A stretch of 64,000 bases of DNA from Nonomuraea rhodomycinica (GTDB lineage Bacteria > Actinomycetota > Actinomycetes > Streptosporangiales > Streptosporangiaceae), in NCBI RefSeq assembly GCF_013363995.1, contig NZ_JABWGO010000007.1, forward strand, positions 248,001 through 312,000, in the 5' to 3' direction. Every line of letters begins with the position of its first letter. Positions within the stretch are counted from its first letter, which is position 1. The position numbers and the translations under genes are program-made. Under the pieces are notes generated by a model. That model worked only from the letters and a program-made list of their open reading frames with translations. It searched no databases and was not told the origin of the DNA. Positions 24,618 through 33,026 of this stretch are shown here, one piece after another.

Positions 24618-24657
24618 TCCGCCCGCCGACGTCAGGCTCCGCCCGCCGGTGTCAGGC
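24618..24657. repeat. 20-bp tandem repeat echoing a stop codon
   Basis: TCCGCCCGCCGACGTCAGGC (24618-24637) is followed directly by TCCGCCCGCCGGTGTCAGGC (24638-24657). The TCA in the second copy is the stop (TGA) of the minus-strand NTF2-like gene; the first copy repeats it downstream. Confidence 0.88.
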
Positions 24658-25020
24658 CCCGGCCGGCACCTTGTCGAGGAAGCCGAGCACCTGGCTGATC
24701 CGGCCGTCCTCGCCCACGACCGCGACGTCGAACCCGACGGCGAGCGCCTCGCCGCCCTCCGGACCCAGGTTCCAGGTGAACCGGGCGATGTCGTGGTGGG
24801 CGTCCACGGCCCCGCCGAGGCTGAAGACCAGCCCGCCGAACTGGCCCTGGACGGCGGCGATCGTCGCGTCCAGGCCGTCGAGGCCGCGCACCGACACCAG
24901 CGGGTCGGTGTAGGTGGCGTCCTCGGCGAACACCTCCGCCAGCGCGGCCCGCCTGGCCGTCGCGTCGGTCTCGTTCCAGGCGGCGAGGTAGCGCTGGACC
25001 AGCTCGTTGATGTCGCTCAT
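24652..25020 (-). CDS. SnoaL/NTF2-like protein
   Basis: A 122-aa cone-shaped NTF2-like fold: ELVQRYLAAWNETDATARRA helix, VFAEDATYTDPLVSVRG, and FTWNLGPEGGEALAVGFDVA strands, then GRISQVLGFLD. Such proteins bind small hydrophobic ligands or act as isomerases/cyclases. The start chosen is ATG 25020 with GGAG six bases upstream. It stands alone; function unknown. Confidence 0.85.
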   Translation of the reverse strand: MSDINELVQRYLAAWNETDATARRAALAEVFAEDATYTDPLVSVRGLDGLDATIAAVQGQFGGLVFSLGGAVDAHHDIARFTWNLGPEGGEALAVGFDVAVVGEDGRISQVLGFLDKVPAGA

Positions 25021-25121
25021 CTTGCTCTCCTTCGTGGTCGTTCGTTCTGACCACAAAGTTACGGAGCCGCCGTCGACGGGGAATCTGTCGCGCTTAGGTA
25101 GTTGCTCAGGTATTTCGCCGG

Positions 25122-25654
25122 TCATGCACCGAGCACAGCCAGGACGTGCGGCCAGGCCTCCGCTCCCAGGGCCGCGTCAGCCGCGGCGGATCCCCCGTAC
25201 AGGAACGACGGAGACGGCCACATCTGGTCGTCCGCGCCCGCGACCAGCAGGACGTCGGCGCCGGCCCGTGATCGGGCCATTCGGCCGGGTACGGGGCGAC
25301 GTCGGCCCAGACCACGGACGACGGCGACAGGGCGACGACGGCGTCCACGCGCGGCTCCAGGCAGGCGAGCGTCAGTGCGGCCTCCGCGCCCTTCGAGCTC
25401 CCGAGCACCGCCAGCCGCGACACACCCGTCTGCGCCAGCAGGTCGAGTGCCGCGACGAACGTCTCGAGCGGCACCTCGCAGATGCCCGGCGGCTGACCCG
25501 CCCCGCCGAACCAGCGGACGGACATCGCGGTCACGCCGTGCCGCGCCAGCAGGTCGCAGCGCTGTGACTCGATCCGGCCGCTGGACCCGGCCAGTACCAG
25601 AACCCCGGTCCGGGCGCCCGGGGAGACCGCCGTGTACCTCTCCACCGCACGCAT
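25122..25654 (-). pseudogene. acyl-CoA thioester hydrolase/BAAT-like hydrolase, broken
   Basis: From ATG 25654 the protein reads as the C-terminal BAAT/dienelactone-hydrolase type: GVLVLAGSSGRIESQRC, SVRWFGGAGQPPGICEVPLE, nucleophile elbow GSSKGAEAAL, and VVALSPSSVVW. Near 25280 (PAEWPDHG) the frame breaks; the neighbouring frame then gives GADVLLVAGADDQMWPS and GGSAAADAALGAEAWPHVLA to the stop at 25122. Compared with the family, pieces on both sides of LLVAGADDQMWPS are missing, so deletions as well as a frameshift are implied. Confidence 0.75.
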
Positions 25655-25737
25655 GATGGCCCCCGCCGCGGCGTGACCCCAGCGAGTGGTCACCCGCCGG
25701 GCGGTTTCGGCGGGGGCCGGCGTGGCACAGTCCGGAT

Positions 25738-26907
25738 GTGAACGACGTCTGGGATCTCGTGGTCGTGGGCGGCGGGCCGGCGGGCGCGGCGGCGGCGCTG
25801 CGGGCACGGCAACTGCGCCCGGGCGCCCGTGTCCTGCTGCTCGACAAGGCCGGCTTCCCGCGTGACAAGGCGTGCGGCGACGGCATAGCGGCCCACGGGC
25901 GCGACGAGCTGGCCCTGCTCGGTCTGCCCGGCCTGATCGACGACTACCGGCCCACCTCCCGCCTGTCCGTGGTGTCGCCGAGCGGTTCGCGGGTGAGCGC
26001 CGAGGCGGCCCGGCCCAACCACGTCGTGCCGCGCCGCGTGTTCGACGCCCGCCTGGTCGAGGCCGCCCGGGCCCGCGGCGTCGAGGTACGCCGCCACCGG
26101 GTCCGCGTGATCGACCAGTCCGGCCCGTACCCGGTCATCGACGCGGTCATCGCCGCCCGCGCGGTCGTGGCGGCCGACGGCGCCCACTCGGCCGTCCGCC
26201 GGCTCGTCGGCATCCCGCCCAACGCGGCCCAGCACACGGCCATCGCCGTACGCGGGTACGCCGACGTGCCCGGCTCCGACGACGCCCAGCTCATCGCCAT
26301 GCAGAAGGAGGGCTGGCCCGCCTACGCCTGGTCGTTCCCGATCGGCGACGGCACCGCGAACGTCGGCTTCGGCATGCTGCTGCCCCGGCTGCACGCGCTC
26401 GGCACGCCCGGCCGGGAGGTGCTGCACGGCCGTCTCGCCGAGCTGCTGCCCGACCGCCCGGCCCGCGAGCTGCGCGCCCATCACCTGCCGCTGTCGTCCG
26501 GACGGCCGGCGCCGGGCGCGGGCCGCGTCATGCTCGCCGGGGACGCCGCCAGCCTGATCAACCCGCTCACCGGCGAGGGCATCTACTACGCCCTGCTGTC
26601 GGGACGGCTGGCGGGCGAGGCGGCCGTCGAGGCGCCCGCCGACCCGCTGCCCGCCTACCGGCGCAAGCTGCGCGCCGCCCTCGGTCCGCACCTGCGGACC
26701 ACCGACGTGCTGGCCCGCCTCGCCCAGTCACCCGGGTTCATCGACGCGGCCATCGGCACGGCGGCCCGGCGCAAGGAGGTGTTCGACCTGCTGGTGGAGG
26801 TGGGGCTGGGCGCGGGGATGGTGCCGCTGCCGATGGCGCTCGCCGTGGGCCGCCGCTGGCTGCGCGAGTCCGTGTCGAACCTGCTCCCCGGCGCTCGTCG
26901 CGGGTGA
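25738..26907 (+). CDS. geranylgeranyl-reductase-family FAD oxidoreductase
   Basis: A 389-aa flavoprotein. FAD-binding GxGxxG is VVGGGPAGAAAA (about 9-20), the family motif DKACGDGIAAHG follows, and the second FAD motif is RVMLAGDAASLINPLTGEGIYYA. These enzymes reduce isoprenoid double bonds or hydroxylate aromatics. It starts at GTG 25738 and ends 3 bp from the convergent UbiA gene. Co-location with a prenyltransferase and a type III PKS suggests it saturates a prenyl or polyprenyl chain of the product (inference). Confidence 0.88.
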   Translation: MNDVWDLVVVGGGPAGAAAALRARQLRPGARVLLLDKAGFPRDKACGDGIAAHGRDELALLGLPGLIDDYRPTSRLSVVSPSGSRVSAEAARPNHVVPRRVFDARLVEAARARGVEVRRHRVRVIDQSGPYPVIDAVIAARAVVAADGAHSAVRRLVGIPPNAAQHTAIAVRGYADVPGSDDAQLIAMQKEGWPAYAWSFPIGDGTANVGFGMLLPRLHALGTPGREVLHGRLAELLPDRPARELRAHHLPLSSGRPAPGAGRVMLAGDAASLINPLTGEGIYYALLSGRLAGEAAVEAPADPLPAYRRKLRAALGPHLRTTDVLARLAQSPGFIDAAIGTAARRKEVFDLLVEVGLGAGMVPLPMALAVGRRWLRESVSNLLPGARRG

Positions 26908-26910
26908 ACC

Positions 26911-27792
26911 TCAGGCGACCAGGGAAGGACCGTTGGCGAGCAGGACGAGGACGCCCACCGCCGCCACCCCGATCGCGGCGGCGAACGGCGCCCGGGCCGA
27001 CCGGCCGTGCAGCAGCGTCCCCGCCGCCACCAGCGCCCCCGTCACCGCCACCGCCAGCCATCCCGCGACACCGGCCTCGCCCGGCGGCGCGAAGACCAGC
27101 AGCCACGTCGCGGCCAGCAGCGGCAGCGGGGCCAGCAGCCGGGTGCGCTCCGCGCCGAGCCGCTGCGGCCACCCGCGCACCCCGGCGGCGAGGTCGTGCG
27201 GGATGTCGGGCAGGACGTTCGCCAGGTGGGCGCCGCACCCGAGCAGGGCCGCCGCGGTCACCGCCCACCACGCCGGCCACGGGTGTCCAGGCAGGCCGAG
27301 CGTCACGAAGGCGGGCAGCGAACCGAAGCCCACCGCGTACGGCGCCCAGGACAGGACCGTGGCCTTCACCCCCAGGTCGTAGGCCCACGCGGCGGCCACG
27401 CCCACGAGGTGCGCGGACCCGGCGAGCAGCCCGGAGGCCAGCGAGAGCGGCACGCACAGGGCGAGGGCGACGAACGCGGCGTTCCGCACGGCGGCGGCGC
27501 TGACCGTGCCGTCCACGATCGGCTTGCCGGCCCGCTCGGCCGCGACGTCGTGACGGGCGTCGACCGCGTCGTTGCACCAGCCGACCGAGAGCTGCCCGGC
27601 CAGCACGGCCGCGGCCACCAGCGCGCAGCCGGCCGCGTCGCGCCCGCTCGCCACCGCGAGCGCGGTCACCAGGGACGTCACCGCGACGGTCGGGCCGGGA
27701 TGGCAGGCCCGCGCCAGCCCGGCGGCCGTCCGCCACAGGCCGCCCGGCCGCACCGCCTCACCGCCAGTCACCCCCCGATCGTAGGCCGCCAC
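26911..27792 (-). CDS. UbiA-family prenyltransferase
   Basis: A 293-aa integral membrane protein with about eight helices. The two Asp-rich Mg-diphosphate motifs are present: NDAVDARHD (about 74-82) and DIPHD (196-200). It would attach an isoprenyl group to an aromatic acceptor, plausibly the resorcinol/pyrone-type product of the neighbouring type III PKS. The start is uncertain: GTG 27792 or a GTG seven codons later (27771). It lies opposite in direction to the PKS operon, with about 140 bp between the divergent starts. Confidence 0.88.
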   Translation of the reverse strand: MAAYDRGVTGGEAVRPGGLWRTAAGLARACHPGPTVAVTSLVTALAVASGRDAAGCALVAAAVLAGQLSVGWCNDAVDARHDVAAERAGKPIVDGTVSAAAVRNAAFVALALCVPLSLASGLLAGSAHLVGVAAAWAYDLGVKATVLSWAPYAVGFGSLPAFVTLGLPGHPWPAWWAVTAAALLGCGAHLANVLPDIPHDLAAGVRGWPQRLGAERTRLLAPLPLLAATWLLVFAPPGEAGVAGWLAVAVTGALVAAGTLLHGRSARAPFAAAIGVAAVGVLVLLANGPSLVA

Positions 27793-27932
27793 CGCACACC
27801 GTCGTGGGCCGCGCCTTGCCGGGATGATCGAAAAGGCAGGGGAATGTGGTCATCTCGATGGCTTAGCGGTCGTCCGAAGGGGAAGCGTCCGGAAGGTCGG
27901 AGTCGTACAGCGCCACGAGCCGGAGACCGCAC

Positions 27933-28985
27933 ATGACCCGTATCGCTGCCGTCCGTACGTCCTTCCCGCCCAACCGCTACCCCCAGGCGGAGCTGACGGA
28001 CATGGCGGCGCGGATGTGCCTGCCCGACGGCGCCGACCGGCGGCTGCTCGACCGGCTGCACCGCAGCGCCCGCGTCGACTTCCGCAACCTCGCGCTGCCG
28101 ATCGAGGAGTACGCCGGGCTCGACGGGTTCGGCGCGGCCAACGACGCGTACATCGCCACAGCCGTCGAGCTGGGCGCCGAGAGCGTGAGCGGGGCGATCA
28201 AGGCGGCCGGGCTGGAACCGGAGGACGTGGACATGATCATGTTCACGTCGGTGACGGGCGTCGCCGCGCCCTCGGTGGACGCCCGCCTGGTCGAGCGGGT
28301 CGGGCTGCGGCCCGACGTCAAGCGGCTGCCGGTGTTCGGGCTCGGCTGCGTGGCCGGGGCGGCGGGGATCTCCCGGCTGCACGACTACCTGCGCGGCTGG
28401 CCCGACCACGTCGCGGTCCTGCTGTCGGTCGAGCTGTGCTCGCTGACCGTGCAGCGCGGCGACTCCTCGCCCGCCAACCTGGTCGCGAGCGCGCTGTTCG
28501 GCGACGGCTCGGCGGCCGTGGTGGCCTGCGGCGCCGAGCGGGCGGCGCACGGGCCGGCCGTGGTGGCCACGCGCGGGCACCTGTACCCGGACTCGGCGCA
28601 CGTCATGGGCTGGGAGGTGCGCGACACGGGGTTCGGCGTGCTGCTGGACGCCAGCGTCCCGGACATGGTCCGCCGCTACCTGGCCGACGACGTGCGCGAC
28701 TTCCTCGCCGGGCACGGGCTCACCGCGCGCGACATGGCCGTCTGGGTGTGCCATCCCGGCGGGCCCAAGGTACTGGACGCCGTGGCCGAGGTGCTCGACC
28801 TGCCCGCCGGCGCCCTGGAGCTGACCTGGCGGTCCCTGGCCGCCAACGGCAACCTGTCGTCCTCGTCGGTCCTGCACGTGCTGGGCGACACGCTCGACGA
28901 GCGGCGCCCGCGGCCCGGGGAGTACGGGCTGCTGCTCGCGATGGGCCCCGGTTTCTGCTCCGAACTCGTCCTCCTGCGCTGGTGA
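27933..28985 (+). CDS. type III polyketide synthase
   Basis: A 350-aa chalcone-synthase-fold homodimeric enzyme. The catalytic triad is visible: C139 (GLGCVAGAAG), H274 (WVCHPGGPK) and N307 (NGNLSSSS). It would condense an acyl starter with malonyl-CoA units into a resorcinol, pyrone or similar ring; length is normal. GGAG seven bases before ATG 27933 supports the start. It leads an operon with an ICMT-like methyltransferase (4-bp gap) and a flavoprotein (4-bp overlap), recalling srsABC for methylated phenolic lipids in Streptomyces griseus. Confidence 0.93.
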   Translation: MTRIAAVRTSFPPNRYPQAELTDMAARMCLPDGADRRLLDRLHRSARVDFRNLALPIEEYAGLDGFGAANDAYIATAVELGAESVSGAIKAAGLEPEDVDMIMFTSVTGVAAPSVDARLVERVGLRPDVKRLPVFGLGCVAGAAGISRLHDYLRGWPDHVAVLLSVELCSLTVQRGDSSPANLVASALFGDGSAAVVACGAERAAHGPAVVATRGHLYPDSAHVMGWEVRDTGFGVLLDASVPDMVRRYLADDVRDFLAGHGLTARDMAVWVCHPGGPKVLDAVAEVLDLPAGALELTWRSLAANGNLSSSSVLHVLGDTLDERRPRPGEYGLLLAMGPGFCSELVLLRW

Positions 28986-28989
28986 CCCC

Positions 28990-29520
28990 ATGCTCTGGTA
29001 TCTGACGCTCGTCCTGCTCGTCGGCCTGGAACGCCTGGCCGAGCTGCGCATCGCCCGCCGCAACGCCCGCTGGAGCCGCGAACGCGGCGGTGTCGTCACC
29101 GGCCAGGGCCACTACCCCTGGATGGTGGCCCTGCACACCGGCCTGCTCGCCGGCGCGCCGCTGGAGGTGGCGCTGGCCGACCGGCCGTTCCTGCCCGCCC
29201 TCGGCTGGCCGATGCTGGCGCTCGTCGTCGCCGCCCAGGCGCTGCGCTGGTGGTGCATCACGGCGCTCGGCCCCCGCTGGAACACCCAGGTGATCGTGGT
29301 GCCGGGGCTGCCGCTCGTGACGCGCGGGCCGTACCGGTTCGGGTGGCTGCGGCACCCCAACTACGTGGCCGTGGTCGTGGAGGGCGCCGCGCTGCCGCTC
29401 GTCCACACCGCGTGGATCACCGCGCTGGCGTTCACCGTGCTCAACGCGGTCCTCATGGTCGTGCGCATCCGCTGCGAGAACGCGGCGCTGGCCATGGCCG
29501 CCGGGCGGGCCGCCGCGTGA
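28990..29520 (+). CDS. ICMT-family membrane methyltransferase
   Basis: A 176-aa protein with about four or five membrane helices and the isoprenylcysteine carboxyl methyltransferase signature GPYRFGWLRHPNYVAVVVEG near 117-136. It would use SAM to methylate a lipophilic phenol or acid. Placed directly after the type III PKS, it likely methylates the polyketide, as SrsB does for alkylresorcinols (analogy). It is translationally coupled to the next gene through GTGA. Confidence 0.88.
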   Translation: MLWYLTLVLLVGLERLAELRIARRNARWSRERGGVVTGQGHYPWMVALHTGLLAGAPLEVALADRPFLPALGWPMLALVVAAQALRWWCITALGPRWNTQVIVVPGLPLVTRGPYRFGWLRHPNYVAVVVEGAALPLVHTAWITALAFTVLNAVLMVVRIRCENAALAMAAGRAAA

Positions 29521-30530
29521 TCGACGTCCTCGTGGCCGGGGGCGGGCCCGCCGGCCTGGCGACCGCGATCCACGCCGCCCTGGCCGGGATGGAGGCGGTG
29601 GTGGTGGAGCCGCGCGCCACGCCCGTGGACAAGGCGTGCGGCGAGGGCCTGATGCCCGGCGGGGTGGCGGCGCTGACGGCGATGGGCGTGGAGCTGACGG
29701 GCCGCCCGCTGCGCGGCATCCACTACCTCGACGGCCGCCACTCGGCGCGGGCCGCGTTCCACGACGCCGAGGGACTCGGGGTGCGGCGGACCGTCCTGCA
29801 CGCCGCCCTCGCCCGCCGCGCCGCCGAGCTGGGCGTCAAGACCGTCACCGGCCGGGTGTCGGCCGTGCGCCAGGACGGCGACGGCGTCGAGGCGGCAGGG
29901 CTGCGCGCCCGCTGGCTCGTGGCGGCGGACGGCCTGCACTCGCCGGTCCGCCGCTCGCTCGGGCTCGGCCTGCCCGACGCGCGGCCACGCCGGTACGGCC
30001 TGCGCCGCCACTACCGGGTGGCCCCCTGGAACGACCACGTCGAGGTCCACTGGTCCGGCGCCGGCGAGGCGTACGTGACGCCGGTGGCCGGGGACCTCGT
30101 CGGGGTGGCGATCCTCAGCACCCGCCGGGGCGGCTACGAGGAGCACCTGGAGGCGTTCCCCGGCCTGCTGGCCCGCCTGGACGGGGCGCCGGCGACGGCG
30201 GTGCGCGGCGCCGGGCCGCTGCGCCAGCGCGTGCGCTCGCGCGTCGCCGGGCGGGTGCTGCTGGTGGGCGACGCCGCCGGCTACACCGACGCGCTCACCG
30301 GCGAGGGGGTGTCGCTGGCGGCGCGGTGCGCGCGGGCCCTGGTCGACTCCCTGCGGCGGGGCCGGCCGCGGGACTACGAGCGGGCATGGGCGCGGATCTC
30401 GCGGGCGCACCGGCTGCTCACGGGCGCGCTGGTGTACGTTGCCGGCCGTCCGGGCACGGCCCGCCTGGTCGTGCCGGCCGCCCAGCGCCTCCCGGCCGTG
30501 TTCACCGCCACGGTCCGCGCGCTGTCGTGA
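29517..30530 (+). CDS. FAD-dependent monooxygenase/reductase of the polyketide operon
   Basis: A 337-aa flavoprotein starting at GTG 29517, overlapping the upstream stop. FAD motif VLVAGGGPAGLATAIHAA, then DKACGEGLMPGG, and RVLLVGDAAGYTDALTGEGVSLA. It belongs to the PHBH-fold group shared by aromatic hydroxylases and geranylgeranyl reductases. As third gene of the operon it may hydroxylate the aromatic ring to a quinol/quinone, as SrsC does; a prenyl-reductase role is the alternative. It is a divergent relative of the flavoprotein at 25.7 kb. Confidence 0.88.
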   Translation: MIDVLVAGGGPAGLATAIHAALAGMEAVVVEPRATPVDKACGEGLMPGGVAALTAMGVELTGRPLRGIHYLDGRHSARAAFHDAEGLGVRRTVLHAALARRAAELGVKTVTGRVSAVRQDGDGVEAAGLRARWLVAADGLHSPVRRSLGLGLPDARPRRYGLRRHYRVAPWNDHVEVHWSGAGEAYVTPVAGDLVGVAILSTRRGGYEEHLEAFPGLLARLDGAPATAVRGAGPLRQRVRSRVAGRVLLVGDAAGYTDALTGEGVSLAARCARALVDSLRRGRPRDYERAWARISRAHRLLTGALVYVAGRPGTARLVVPAAQRLPAVFTATVRALS

Positions 30531-30642
30531 GACCGGGCGCGGCGCGTCCTGGCGGCCTCTCCTGGAACCGGCCCTGTGTGACGCGGATCACGGACGCAAC
30601 CGTGACACAACGGTGTCGCGCCCTCCCGCCATCGTCGTCCTC

Positions 30643-31653
30643 ATGACGACTCTCTCTTTCTCCGGCACTCTCACCGGTCTGGACCCCGACGAGCTGGCCG
30701 AGACGCGCGCCGTCAACGCCCGGACGGAGCGGATGCTGGACCGCCAGACGCCCCTGCACCTCCAGGACGACGCGCCGGCCGCCCGGGAGGAGCGCCGTTC
30801 GGGCGGCGGCGGATTCCCTCCCGTCGTCCTGCTCCCCGAGGCCCGGTGGCGTACCGTGACGACGCCGGACGGCCGCCGGGTCCCCCTGCGGGTCGTCGTC
30901 CCCGAGGGCGGAGGGCAGCCGGACGGGGTGTACCTGCACTATCACGGCGGCGGGGGCGTGATCGGCTCAGCCGACGGCCAGGACTCCCGGCTGCGCGACC
31001 TGGCGCAGGCGGCCAACGTGGCCGTGCTCAGCGTCGAATACCGGTTGGCTCCCGAGCACCCGTACCCCGCGGGCACGGACGACGCGGCGCAGGCCGCTCT
31101 GTGGCTGGTGGAGAACGCCGCCGCCGAGTTCGGCACGGACCGGCTGGTGATCGGCGGCGAGTCCGCGGGCGCCCGCCTCAGCGTCACCACCCTGGTACGG
31201 CTGCGGGACCGGCACGGGGTGCCGCCCGCCGAGGTGTTCCGGGCCGCGCAGCTCTCCTTCGGCACGTACGACCTGGCACTCGGCACCCCGAGCGCCCGCG
31301 GGGCGGGCGAGCGCAACCGGCTGATCAACACCCCGGTCCTCGCCTGGTTCCATGAGCGGACGCTGCCGGGCCGGTCGGCGGAGGAACGGCTCGACCCGGA
31401 CATCTCACCGCTGCACGCCGACCTGCGCGGGCTCCCACCGGCCCGGTTCGTGGTCGGCACCGAGGATCCGGTGCTCGACGACACGCTGTTCATGGCGGCC
31501 CGCTGGTGGGCCGCCGGGAACGAGACCGAGCTGGTCGTGGCCGCCGAGGGCTGGCACGGATTCACCCTCTTCCCGACCACGCTCGCCCGCCGCGAGCTGG
31601 CCGCGCAGCACGAGTTCGTCCGCGCCGCGGTCAACGCCGGCGGCGGCGTCTAA
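30643..31653 (+). CDS. HSL-family alpha/beta hydrolase (esterase)
   Basis: A 336-aa carboxylesterase-type enzyme. Oxyanion motif HYHGGGGVIG, nucleophile elbow GGESAGARLS, acid in TEDPVLDD and His in EGWHGFTLF give a complete family IV triad. There is an N-terminal cap of about 90 residues and no signal peptide, so it is cytoplasmic. ATG 30643 has only a weak SD. A WYL regulator follows after 11 bp and may be co-transcribed. Confidence 0.9.
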   Translation: MTTLSFSGTLTGLDPDELAETRAVNARTERMLDRQTPLHLQDDAPAAREERRSGGGGFPPVVLLPEARWRTVTTPDGRRVPLRVVVPEGGGQPDGVYLHYHGGGGVIGSADGQDSRLRDLAQAANVAVLSVEYRLAPEHPYPAGTDDAAQAALWLVENAAAEFGTDRLVIGGESAGARLSVTTLVRLRDRHGVPPAEVFRAAQLSFGTYDLALGTPSARGAGERNRLINTPVLAWFHERTLPGRSAEERLDPDISPLHADLRGLPPARFVVGTEDPVLDDTLFMAARWWAAGNETELVVAAEGWHGFTLFPTTLARRELAAQHEFVRAAVNAGGGV

Positions 31654-31664
31654 CGTGTGAAGCC

Positions 31665-32378
31665 ATGAACCGCACCGAACGCCTGTACGCCCTCGTCGAG
31701 GAGCTGCGCGCGATCGCGCCCCGTCCCCGTACCGTGGGCTGGCTGGCGGCCCGGTTCGGGGTGTCGCGGCGCACCGTGCAGCGCGACATGCAGGCGCTGA
31801 TGGAGGCCGGCGCGCCGGTGCGCTCCGAGGCCGGGCGGCACGGCGGGTGGTTCGTCGACCGCGACACCACGCTGCCGCCGGTCAACCTCACCGCCGCCGA
31901 GGCCCTGGCCGTGGCGGCGGCGCTGGCCGGGGCCGAGCACGCCACCCCCTTCTCGGCCGCCGGCCCCGGGGCGATGCGCAAGCTGGCCGCCGCGCTCGGC
32001 GCGTCGGCGGCCGAGGAGGTGCGGGCGCTGACCGAGCGCGTGCACGTGCTGCCCGGCGGCGCGCCCGCGGGCGTCCTGACCGCCGTCGAACAGGCCGTGG
32101 CGCGGCGGCGGGTGGTGTGGATCCGCTACGCCGACGCCGAGGGCAGGCAGAGCGAGCGGGAGGTCGAGCCGAGCGGGCTGCTGGCGGCGTCCGGGTCGTG
32201 GTACCTGATCGGATGGTGCCGGGAGCGCCGGGCCGGCCGCGGCTTCCGGCTGGACCGCATCACGGCGGCCGAGCTGCGGGAGGAGAGCGCGCCCGTACGC
32301 GCCATGCACGATCTCGACCACGAGCTGGCCGGCCGGGCCCGCCACGCCGAGAGCCTGCGCACGCTCAGCGTCCGATGA
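31665..32378 (+). CDS. YafY-type HTH/WYL-domain transcriptional regulator
   Basis: A 237-aa regulator. N-terminal HTH (WLAARFGVSRRTVQRDMQAL, about 24-43) and a C-terminal WYL domain with GSWYLIGWCRERRAGRGFRLDRI. WYL domains bind nucleic acid or nucleotides and control DNA-damage or defence genes in some actinobacteria. It follows the esterase gene closely; targets are unknown. The protein is somewhat shorter than full-length relatives (about 320 aa), lacking the C-terminal extension. Confidence 0.88.
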   Translation: MNRTERLYALVEELRAIAPRPRTVGWLAARFGVSRRTVQRDMQALMEAGAPVRSEAGRHGGWFVDRDTTLPPVNLTAAEALAVAAALAGAEHATPFSAAGPGAMRKLAAALGASAAEEVRALTERVHVLPGGAPAGVLTAVEQAVARRRVVWIRYADAEGRQSEREVEPSGLLAASGSWYLIGWCRERRAGRGFRLDRITAAELREESAPVRAMHDLDHELAGRARHAESLRTLSVR

Positions 32379-32490
32379 CGGCCGCCGTTCGCGCTCCCGG
32401 CGGTGGCCGCACCCGGCGGTCGTCCCAAATCTGGGCATAGGCCCGCACGCCGCACTGTCGGCCGGTGGAGCCCGCCGGGACACTGGTGCC

Positions 32491-32985
32491 ATGAACGCGC
32501 GCGAGAGCGAGGCCGCCCCGGAGCACGTCGAGTACGGGGGCGCCGTGTACGGCTCGCTGCTGGCCGCGTCCGTGGTCGCCGGCAGCGCGGCCGGCACGCC
32601 GAGCACGGCCGCCGACCTGGTGGCTCTGCTGATCAGCACGGGGGTGGTGTTCTGGATCGCGCACGTGTACGTCCGGCTGGTCGAGCACGGCCTGCACCCG
32701 ATGACCTGGCGCAGGGTCCGCGCGGCGGGACGGGTGGAGTGGCCGGTCGCCCAGGCCGCGTTCCCCCCGGCCGCGGCGGCGGCGATCGCCTGGGCGCTGG
32801 GGCTGTCGGACGCCGTGGCCACGTGGGTGGCGCTGGGGGTGGCGGTGGCGAGCCAGGTGGCCTGGGCCGTCGCGGCGGCGGTCACGGCGGGGTCGGACAG
32901 GACCGGGATCATGGCGTCGGCGGTGATCAACCTGGTGCTGGGGCTGATCGTGGTCCTGCTGAAGACGTTCGTCGCCGGCCACTGA
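32491..32985 (+). CDS. four-helix membrane protein, unknown function
   Basis: A 164-aa protein with four hydrophobic segments (about 22-38, 43-60, 90-125 as a pair, 138-160) and a charged loop HGLHPMTWRRVRAAGRVEW between them. No motif of known function is seen. ATG 32491 starts it. Its end (GCCGGCCACTGACC) is echoed 32 bp downstream. Confidence 0.7.
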   Translation: MNARESEAAPEHVEYGGAVYGSLLAASVVAGSAAGTPSTAADLVALLISTGVVFWIAHVYVRLVEHGLHPMTWRRVRAAGRVEWPVAQAAFPPAAAAAIAWALGLSDAVATWVALGVAVASQVAWAVAAAVTAGSDRTGIMASAVINLVLGLIVVLLKTFVAGH

Positions 32986-33023
32986 CCGGCGTGACGGCTG
33001 ACCACCCCGGCCGCTGACCGGCG
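32975..33023 (+). repeat. 17-bp repeat echoing a stop codon
   Basis: CCGGCCACTGACCGGCG (32975-32991, containing the stop TGA) recurs as CCGGCCGCTGACCGGCG at 33007-33023, one base different, with 15 bp between. Confidence 0.8.
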
Positions 33024-33026
33024 CGG

